A model generated the notes under the pieces. It had not been told where the DNA came from and made no database searches. It saw only the letters and a program-made list of their open reading frames with translations. This document shows positions 14,879 through 19,805 of a stretch of 19,805 bases of DNA, piece by piece; within the stretch, counting starts at the first letter, position 1; each line of letters starts with the position of its first letter. Origin of the DNA: Syntrophaceae bacterium UBA2188. Lineage in GTDB: Bacteria > Desulfobacterota > BSN033 > UBA1163. The stretch spans positions 1 to 19,805 of the forward strand of contig DCVM01000151.1 in the NCBI GenBank assembly GCA_002327985.1, given 5' to 3'. The position numbers and the translations under genes are program-made.

Positions 14879-15181
14879 TCATACAACATTGGCATAAGCC
14901 CTTACTTCTTGGTTCAATCTTTCACCGAGTTCCTCCGCAGTGATATCTAAATCATATTGTGATTGCAAACCAAGCCAGAACTCAGCAGAGGTTCCAAAAA
15001 ACTTTGAAAGCCTCAGCGCGGTATCAGCACTCACTCCTCGCTTGCCGAGAACAATCTCGTTAATTCTGCGCGGTGGCACGCCAATATTGAGTGCCAGTCT
15101 GTTTTGGCTTAAACCCATTGGCTTGAGAAACTCTTCTAATAGAACTTCGCCTGGATGTACAGGATGTAGTTTCTTTTTCAT
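14879..15181 (-). CDS. higA: HigA-type antitoxin, HTH transcriptional repressor
   Basis: A 100-residue Xre-family antitoxin of the HigA/VapI type. It opens with KLHPVHPGEVLLEEFLKPMGLSQNRLA, the usual HigA N-terminus. The helix-turn-helix spans about 25-65, and the family motif FFGTSAEFWLGLQSQYDL is at about 66-83. It neutralises HigB and usually represses its own operon. It starts 11 bp after the higB stop with a strong AGAGGAG site, so the order is toxin first, as in classical higBA loci. The ends are intact. Confidence 0.95.
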   Translation of the reverse strand: MKKKLHPVHPGEVLLEEFLKPMGLSQNRLALNIGVPPRRINEIVLGKRGVSADTALRLSKFFGTSAEFWLGLQSQYDLDITAEELGERLNQEVRAYANVV

Positions 15182-15192
15182 GATTCTCCTCT

Positions 15193-15474
15193 CTAATGAT
15201 AATCGGTTATTTCAACATCATAGGCATCACCTTCTTGCCAGGTGAAGCAAATACGCCATCGGTCATTGATCCTAATGCTATATTGACCTTCACGATCGCC
15301 TCTTAGCCTTTCTAACCTATTCGCTGGCGGTATCCTCAAGTCATTGAGATTTTTGGCATTATTTAGCATGCGCAATTTTCTCAATGAAACTTGCTGAATA
15401 TCTCGAGGCAATTTGTTAGATCCTTCCCGGCTATAGACCCCCTCTGTTTCATGGCTTTTGAACGATTTTATCAT
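15193..15474 (-). CDS. higB: HigB-type toxin, RelE superfamily mRNA interferase
   Basis: A 93-residue RelE-superfamily toxin that should cleave mRNA on the ribosome. The N-terminus MIKSFKSHETEGVYS and the segment LRKLRMLNNAKNLNDLRIPPANRLE match HigB proteins closely, and the C-terminus GQYSIRINDRWRICFTW plus DVEITDYH completes the fold. No residue is obviously missing, so it is probably active. The ATG has no Shine-Dalgarno. The predicted promoter places transcription start at or very near the ATG, implying a leaderless message. It is the first gene of higBA. Confidence 0.95.
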   Translation of the reverse strand: MIKSFKSHETEGVYSREGSNKLPRDIQQVSLRKLRMLNNAKNLNDLRIPPANRLERLRGDREGQYSIRINDRWRICFTWQEGDAYDVEITDYH

Positions 15475-15481
15475 TTATGGT

Positions 15482-15510
15482 AGGGTATAACGGATAGCGT
15501 TAAATGTCAA
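15482..15510 (-). promoter_or_regulatory. higBA promoter with operator in the spacer
   Basis: On the minus strand, a perfect TTGACA -35 (15510-15505) is followed at 17 bases by TACCCT (15487-15482), or at 15 bases by TATACC (15489-15484). The spacer holds TAACG-GATAG-CGTTA (15488-15502), a perfect 5+5 inverted repeat with a 5-base gap, a good candidate for HigA binding. Start of transcription would fall around 15475, next to the higB ATG at 15474. Confidence 0.55.
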
Positions 15511-15551
15511 GAGTTATATTGTGGGAACGCCCTGTTTATGATTTATTGGTT

Positions 15552-15624
15552 CAGCGCTTGAAGTCAGACAACAAGCCATCCCTGCCTGCCAAGGGCAGGC
15601 CTGCCTGACGGCAGGCAGGCGCTG
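15552..15624. repeat. Nested GC-rich palindrome
   Basis: CAGCGC (15552-15557) pairs with GCGCTG (15619-15624). Inside it CCTGCCTGCC (15581-15590) pairs with GGCAGGCAGG (15610-15619), and between these GGCAGGCCTGCC (15594-15605) is itself a perfect 12-bp palindrome. This is a REP-like intergenic structure; its function is unknown. Confidence 0.6.
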
Positions 15625-15693
15625 GAATTGGGTGTCATGCAATTAATCTATACCGATTATAAAAATAAAGATTAATAGTAGTAAGATACATAC

Positions 15694-15729
15694 AAAGAAG
15701 GGCAAGGTTTGCTTACCTTGCCCTTCTTT
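15694..15729. terminator. Strong 14-bp stem-loop, probable bidirectional terminator
   Basis: The arms AAAGAAGGGCAAGG (15694-15707) and CCTTGCCCTTCTTT (15716-15729) are exact reverse complements around an 8-base loop. On the minus strand the T-rich end of the stem follows, as at an intrinsic terminator, 7 bases after the stop of the gene remnant at 15736. It would also stop read-through from the ATPase gene into higBA. Confidence 0.65.
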
Positions 15730-15735
15730 AAAGGC

Positions 15736-15837
15736 TTACTTGGAAGGTAGAGTATAAGTCCCCGTGCCCTCGACAAAGCTGCAGAAGTCCTCAGGATAAA
15801 TCCCAAGTTCTCGCTGGATTTCTTTGCGAAAACATCT
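15736..15837 (-). pseudogene. C-terminal remnant of an unidentified gene
   Basis: The minus-strand frame after an in-frame TAG reads 33 residues, including EIQRELGIYPEDFCSFVEG, ends TYTLPSK, and stops at 15738. The composition is protein-like, and a strong terminator hairpin follows 7 bases later, as after a real gene. No start codon or upstream domain is present, since the ATPase gene lies just upstream. I do not recognise the family. Confidence 0.35.
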
Positions 15838-15923
15838 CTATATAAGGAACAATCGGTAAGAGAAAATACATTAAACGCCTTGCGTAAGGCGGGTCTGAAG
15901 TGAAATACAAGGTTTGAACTCTT

Positions 15924-17117
15924 CTACTTATTTTCCAGCTTTGACAATAACCATTTTGGAAAAGAATGCCAGGGCATGGCTATATTTTTTGAGGGCAGCG
16001 GCGTTTCTTTTACGACGCGGCAGATGAGTAAACCGTTTTCTGCAGCATCCTTCCCAGCAAGAGCTTTAAACTTATTCAACGGATCGATATGTTTGAGTGT
16101 TGGTGTAGCAGTTAATTTAATTTCTATAGGGTAAAGTTTGGTACCGATCTGGATAATTAGATCTACCTCCAGACCATCATGAGAACGCCAGAAGAAGATA
16201 TCCGCTTTTTGGCCTCTCATCGAAAAAACCTTTAACACCTCACTAACAATAAAACCTTCAAAGATGGCTCCTCCCATTGCTCCGGAAAGTGTTGATTGAC
16301 CATTGGGTTGTCTTGTGAGGGCACAGACAATAGCAGAATCAATGAAATAAAGTTTGGGGGTCTTGACCAGACGTTTTCCATAATTTTTAAAATAAGGAGG
16401 AAGAAAGAGACAGAGATAAGATGCCTCTAAAACCCCAACCCATGCCTTAATCGTTGGGAGAGAAACGCCACATTGTCTCGATAAGATCGCTGTGTTTAAT
16501 GTCTGGCCGTGATAGGCTGCTGATAATCCTATAAACTGCTCAAAGATTCGCAGGTCTTTGATATTCTGAAGTTGCCTGACGTCTCTCTCTATATAAGTTT
16601 GAATATAAGATCGGATCCAAAGCTCCCTCTTTTCGTGAAAAAGAGAGGGCTCTGGATATCCCCCATTCCAGATGATTGTTTCTAACCAATCTGGACTCCT
16701 CTGTTCATACTCCAGCAAACTGAAAGGTAAAAGTTCAAGGACGGCGATACGGCCGGCAAGAGATTCGGTGATATTTTTCATAAGTTGAAATTGTTGGGAC
16801 CCGGTAAGAAGCCATTTCCCATTTTTTTTCCGCTCGCGGTCAATGCGGATTTTCAGATAGGGCAAAATTTCTGGTACATACTGAAATTCATCCAGAATGA
16901 CAGGCTTTTCTCCAAACCGATCAAGAAATCCATTCGGGTCAGAAAGGGCAAAGTTCCTTTCCAGTGGATCGTCAAAGCTCACATAATCAAATCTCTTGCC
17001 GTATTCGTGAATTAAAAAGGTAGTCTTCCCTGCCTGCCTTGGACCGGTCACCAATATAGCAGGAAAAAGTTTCAAGGCTTCATTTAATGTTGAGGAAAGG
17101 AGGCGCCGAACATACAT
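15924..17117 (-). CDS. AAA_14/DUF4143 ATPase
   Basis: A 397-residue P-loop ATPase of the widespread AAA_14 plus DUF4143 architecture. Walker A is GPRQAGKTT at 25-33, Walker B VILDEFQ at 73-79, and the LLTGSQQF sensor at 103-110. The C-terminal DUF4143 part ends with a PD-(D/E)XK-like arrangement, HDGLEVDLII followed by LYPIEIKL. The function of these proteins is not known; they are common in genome islands and near toxin-antitoxin loci. The ATG is at 17115-17117 with no Shine-Dalgarno. Only 5 bases separate it from the second copy of the 197-bp palindromic element, which must have replaced or pushed away its original upstream region. The coding frame is intact. Confidence 0.92.
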   Translation of the reverse strand: MYVRRLLSSTLNEALKLFPAILVTGPRQAGKTTFLIHEYGKRFDYVSFDDPLERNFALSDPNGFLDRFGEKPVILDEFQYVPEILPYLKIRIDRERKKNGKWLLTGSQQFQLMKNITESLAGRIAVLELLPFSLLEYEQRSPDWLETIIWNGGYPEPSLFHEKRELWIRSYIQTYIERDVRQLQNIKDLRIFEQFIGLSAAYHGQTLNTAILSRQCGVSLPTIKAWVGVLEASYLCLFLPPYFKNYGKRLVKTPKLYFIDSAIVCALTRQPNGQSTLSGAMGGAIFEGFIVSEVLKVFSMRGQKADIFFWRSHDGLEVDLIIQIGTKLYPIEIKLTATPTLKHIDPLNKFKALAGKDAAENGLLICRVVKETPLPSKNIAMPWHSFPKWLLSKLENK

Positions 17118-17122
17118 GTTGA
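17118..17122. repeat. Possible target-site duplication GTTGA
   Basis: GTTGA abuts the left end of element copy 2 and recurs at 17320-17324 abutting its right end. Five-base duplications are typical of transposition. Copy 1 shows no matching pair, so this could be chance. Confidence 0.4.
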
Positions 17123-17319
17123 AATAGTGAACTACCCCGCAGCAAGCTGCGGGGCATCAAATTCTCTAAAAAACTTTCCTCCCCCTTGATGGGGGAGGAT
17201 TAAGGTGGGGGTGATGATAAGATCATTTCCCCCTCACCCTAACCCTCTCCCCCCAGGGGAGAGGGAGGCCATTCATCCCCCCAGCAGAGCTGAGGGGTAT
17301 TCTGGCATATTTTTATAAA
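17123..17319. mobile_element. 197-bp palindromic MITE-like element, copy 2
   Basis: This is the same 197 bases, in the same orientation, as copy 1 at 14-210, so the copies are 17,109 bp apart. It carries the same four hairpins and the overall two-fold symmetry. It lies between the ATPase start codon and a region with no gene, flanked by GTTGA on both sides. It encodes no transposase and would need one supplied from elsewhere. Confidence 0.8.
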
Positions 17320-17628
17320 GTTGAACTTTAGTTTTGTCAAGACTTTTTCTTCTTCCCACTCTTCATTTTCTTCAGGATTTTCTTGAATAGGTTTGGGGGA
17401 GGAAACTGATGTCGACCTGGACAACAATATTGTCGAAAGTTATTAATTGGCTGTAATTTAAAAAGAAATGATAACCCCTATCTAAAATTCCCGACAAACC
17501 TTTCCTGTTCTAATCTTCTTGTCTCCATCGAAATTTCCAAAGACGATGATTGTTTTATTATTTCTTGATGTCAAGTGGTGTCAAAATTTATCGTTGATTC
17601 AGTCCTCCTTCACTCTCCTCATCATGGG

Positions 17629-17652
17629 CGGGGAGGAATCTGTTCCTCCCCG
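17629..17652. other. Perfect 10-bp stem-loop
   Basis: CGGGGAGGAA (17629-17638) and TTCCTCCCCG (17643-17652) pair around TCTG. Neither strand has a T run after it, so it is not a classical terminator. It could be a protein site or a REP-like unit. Confidence 0.45.
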
Positions 17653-17817
17653 TTCTAATCCAAGCGAACTCTTTTTACTCACCAACTTTTCTTGATTTGA
17701 ATGCATTTCTAATCAGTAAAAACAGATTAATTAACGTTTAAAATACAATTGCGTGTAACACCTACTAACCTGTAGTGGTATGTTGATCCTGGAGTCAATG
17801 ATTACCGAACGAAACAA

Positions 17818-17853
17818 ACAAAAAAGGCAGGACCATCGGGTGACCCTGCCTTT
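17818..17853 (-). terminator. Rho-independent terminator of the PEP-CTERM gene
   Basis: On the minus strand AAAGGCAGG (17853-17845) pairs with CCTGCCTTT (17831-17823) around a 13-base loop, and the right arm runs into six T residues. It lies about 25 bp after the PEP-CTERM stop codon, a textbook position. Confidence 0.8.
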
Positions 17854-17877
17854 GCCCTCTTACAATTAATGATGAAT

Positions 17878-18777
17878 TTACTTCTTAAAAAACTTCTTCC
17901 TCCCGTATCCTGCCAGTCCAAGCAGTCCAGACCCAAGAAGGAGCATGGTGGTGGGTTCTGGAATTGGGGTTGCAAGAAATCCATGTAAACCGCTGCCATC
18001 AAAATAATTTCCCACGACATTGACTCCATCTATGCCACTAGCTAACGTACCTGATGCACCGGGGTAATTGAGCGGAGTATAGGTCAAACCATTGTAAAGA
18101 AATCCATGACTTGTGCTGCCATCTTCATAGTATCCCACAATATTCGCTCCATCTATGCCACGAGCCTCCGTATGTGAAGCACCGGGGTAATTGAGCGGAG
18201 TATAGGTCGAACCATTGTAAAGAAATCCATGACTTGTACTGTCCTTTGTATAATTTCCCACGATATTGGCTCCATCTATGCCCCAAGCCAACGTATGTGA
18301 AGCATCGGGGTAATTGAGCGGAGTATAGGTCGAACCATCGTAAAGAAATCCATGACTTGTGCTGTCCTCTGTATAATTTCCCACGATATTGGCTCCATCT
18401 ATGCCACGAGCCAACGTATTTGAAGCACCGGGGTAATTGAGCGGAGTATAGGTCAAACCATTGTAAAGAAATCCATGGAAGGTACTGCCATCATGATAGT
18501 ATCCCACAATATAGGCTCCATCTATGCCAAAAGCTCTTGTCTCTGAAGCACTGGGGTAATTGAGCGTAGTATAGGTCGAACCATTGTAAAGGAATCCATG
18601 GTATGTGCTGCCATCATAATAGTATCCCACAATATTGGCCCCATCTATGCCACGAGCCCACGTCCCTAAGGCACCGGGGTAATCGATTGAAGTATAAGAA
18701 TAATCGATGGCATGGCCAGAATAGGGAATGAGTCCCAAGATTAAAATGACCAACGAATAAATTAGTATTCTTTTCAT
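17878..18777 (-). CDS. PEP-CTERM protein with six 41-residue HAF-like repeats
   Basis: An exported 299-residue protein. The start chosen is the ATG at 18777, which has GGGAGAT at 7-base spacing and opens a signal peptide MKRILIYSLVILILGLIPYS ending GHA. An upstream in-frame ATG at 18852 would add 25 hydrophilic residues and hide it. Six tandem units of 41 residues follow, consensus near TYTPLNYPGASHTEARGIDG and then ANIVGYYEDGSTSHGFLYNG, resembling the extracellular HAF repeat and probably forming beta structure. The last 29 residues are a sorting signal: PIPEPTTM, a hydrophobic helix, then RKKFFKK. Exosortase should cleave it and place the protein in or on the envelope. The function is unknown. 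No exosortase gene is in the window. Confidence 0.9.
   Translation of the reverse strand: MKRILIYSLVILILGLIPYSGHAIDYSYTSIDYPGALGTWARGIDGANIVGYYYDGSTYHGFLYNGSTYTTLNYPSASETRAFGIDGAYIVGYYHDGSTFHGFLYNGLTYTPLNYPGASNTLARGIDGANIVGNYTEDSTSHGFLYDGSTYTPLNYPDASHTLAWGIDGANIVGNYTKDSTSHGFLYNGSTYTPLNYPGASHTEARGIDGANIVGYYEDGSTSHGFLYNGLTYTPLNYPGASGTLASGIDGVNVVGNYFDGSGLHGFLATPIPEPTTMLLLGSGLLGLAGYGRKKFFKK
17985..18725. repeat. Six tandem 123-bp repeats inside the PEP-CTERM gene
   Basis: The marker CCATCTATGCC recurs every 123 bp, beginning at 18026 and 18149 and on to about 18641. Units are highly similar at DNA level, especially the middle ones, implying recent expansion by recombination or slippage. All are in frame. 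Confidence 0.85.
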
Positions 18778-18965
18778 ATTATCATCTCCCTCTCTTTTAT
18801 ATTTACCAATTAAAGACACAACGGATTTGACATCCTTCGGCAACCCAGCCATTTTTACTTAGAAGACCCTCCCCACTTTCACCTCCCTTCAAATTAATAA
18901 TTTAACTTTAGCAAGATTATAAACCGAATAACCCTCCTTTTTACCTCATCCAATTACAGATAGAT

Positions 18966-19136
18966 TTACTTCTTAAAAAACTTCTTCCTCCCGTATGCTG
19001 CGAGCCCAATTAACCCAGACCCAAGAAGGAGCATGGTGGAGGGTTCGGGGACGGGTTCAGGGACAGGGGCGACGTCGACTTTGATCCGACCACCAATTGG
19101 TAGAACGTAAAAGGTCAATCCAATATACAACTCCAT
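18966..19136 (-). pseudogene. C-terminal remnant of a second PEP-CTERM gene
   Basis: The minus frame reads 56 residues from an ATG at 19136, and the open frame continues back only to 19169, where a TGA blocks it. It ends VPEPVPEPSTM, a hydrophobic helix, then GRKKFFKK, a complete PEP-CTERM sorting signal. There is no signal peptide or body domain, and the upstream 600 bases offer none, so the gene is truncated or frameshifted. The last 90 or so bases are strongly similar to the end of the intact PEP-CTERM gene at 17878, indicating a tandem paralogue. A short peptide is possible but unlikely to be exported without a signal. Confidence 0.7.
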
Positions 19137-19169
19137 CCTGATGGTTGGATGTCGAATGTATATACCAAC

Positions 19170-19805
19170 TCATTATAAATCTTAAGCATTTTCCATACCA
19201 AGTTTTGTTGTTAATAGAAGAATAGCCGAAACCAGTAAGCTTCTCAATATGTTATAGATTTCCAGTCATTTTTTTATGAAACTTCGTGCTTTTAAAAAGT
19301 GGAAATGATTTACATAAAAATCCCAAATTGCCTCCACTAAAAGAGAAAAACTTTTCCCACTCGTTTTATTGATTTCGAGGTGAAATCTTGTTTTTAAAAA
19401 GGAACAGTTGAAACTTGATAACAGGAAGCAACATAGCATGGCAGACCTCTTGGTTGCCTTAAAAATAGGCAGGCAGACCCTCCACGGATTAACAGGGAAT
19501 AACCAAGAGATAAAAGATTTCTTTTGAAAAGAATTAGGGCTATCTCCTTTTCCTTCCATATAGACGCCCCTCCCCAGAAGATTCTCTCTGAAGACTTCAC
19601 CTCATAATTAACAGATGCTCTTCAAAAAATGAGGGGGATCCAGGTTATCAGGTATAACCCCATCAGGCTAATTAAACAGCTGAAGGCAAAATTGGAGAGC
19701 TTAGCAGTAAGCCATCCATTTCAAAAAAAGAATTCGGGGGAGTCCCTTTAAGTATTATCTAAGAGGTAAACACAGAAACCCCTCTTCATTCAATTTTTTT
19801 CACCT
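19170..19805. other. 636-bp stretch without a convincing gene
   Basis: AT-rich DNA. Open frames on the minus strand (for example 19266-19559) have biased, Phe/Lys/Ser-rich translations and no family resemblance, although one has a GAGGGG before its ATG. An inverted repeat GGTTAT-CAGGT-ATAACC lies at 19643-19659. It may include the decayed front part of the second PEP-CTERM gene, but I could not recover it in any frame. Confidence 0.5.

Larger units (their letters stand above)
15475..15923. other. 449-bp stretch without an intact gene
   Basis: From left to right it holds the higBA promoter and operator, a nested GC palindrome (15552-15624), a 14-bp perfect stem-loop (15694-15729), and the 33-codon C-terminal remnant of a minus-strand gene (15736-15837). 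Just after that is a short inverted GCCTTGCGTAAGGC near 15877-15890. It looks like a junkyard of decayed and repeat DNA between the toxin-antitoxin pair and the ATPase gene. Confidence 0.6.
17320..17877. other. 558-bp stretch without a convincing gene
   Basis: Contents are an ACAATATTGT palindrome near 17424-17433, a perfect hairpin CGGGGAGGAA-TCTG-TTCCTCCCCG at 17629-17652 lacking a T tail, and the terminator of the PEP-CTERM gene (17818-17853). A minus-strand frame from 17427 (TTG only) reads an acidic stretch EENEEWEEEKVLTK and then runs into the mobile element. No start codon, ribosome site or family supports it. Confidence 0.6.

Noticed and set aside
17239..17427. Minus-strand frame starting at TTG and entering the 197-bp element
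   Set aside because: No ATG and no Shine-Dalgarno; a stop lies five codons before the TTG. Could be a gene front cut by the insertion, but the acidic low-complexity stretch is not evidence enough.
18778..18852. Upstream ATG for the PEP-CTERM gene
   Set aside because: It would bury the signal peptide behind 25 polar residues; the ATG at 18777 has the proper ribosome site.
19266..19559. 97-codon minus-strand frame near the right end
   Set aside because: A GAGGGG precedes the ATG, but the translation is Phe/Lys/Ser biased with no domain or family pattern.

Overview
The window looks like chromosome from a Gram-negative, probably deltaproteobacterial-type (Desulfobacterota or a relative) environmental bacterium of moderate GC. 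The clues are a hemE-hemH-hemG haem cluster, a family 5 uracil-DNA glycosylase, exported thioredoxin and peroxiredoxin proteins, PEP-CTERM proteins, and many palindromic intergenic repeats. This placement is inference: there is no rRNA or marker gene to fix it.

Left part (1-6840, almost all minus strand). A 197-bp palindromic element (14-210) sits just downstream of hemG. Reading leftwards the genes are a RecB/Cas4-like Fe-S nuclease, leucyl aminopeptidase (pepA), then hemE, hemH and hemG. The last three make a late haem-synthesis operon: uroporphyrinogen decarboxylation, porphyrinogen oxidation and iron insertion.

Middle (7121-12127). Divergent from the nuclease lie udgB and a stand-alone Smr-domain gene. 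Two minus-strand envelope-type small proteins follow (YtxH-like and DUF948-like). Next comes a plus-strand operon, with a visible promoter and structured leader, encoding an exported CPYC thioredoxin-fold protein and an exported one-cysteine peroxiredoxin, ending in a terminator. An AT-rich methyltransferase gene then sits in what looks like a small acquired module: 39-bp direct repeats flank it, and an attC-like site follows its stop codon.

Right part (11849-19805, minus strand). A lemA-DUF2207-AhpD-like gene group is preceded by a perfect 10+10 bp palindrome at its promoter. Upstream of it is a higBA toxin-antitoxin pair, apparently with a leaderless toxin message. An AAA_14/DUF4143 ATPase follows, with the second identical copy of the 197-bp element immediately upstream of its start codon and flanked by GTTGA on both sides. 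The end holds a PEP-CTERM protein built of six 41-residue repeats with a clear terminator, then the C-terminal remnant of a second PEP-CTERM gene, and over 600 bases with no convincing gene.

The most distinctive features are the duplicated palindromic element, the methyltransferase module, the two-gene periplasmic peroxide/thiol operon, and the operator architectures at lemA and higBA. No CRISPR array, tRNA, rRNA, complete transposase gene or phage gene was seen.
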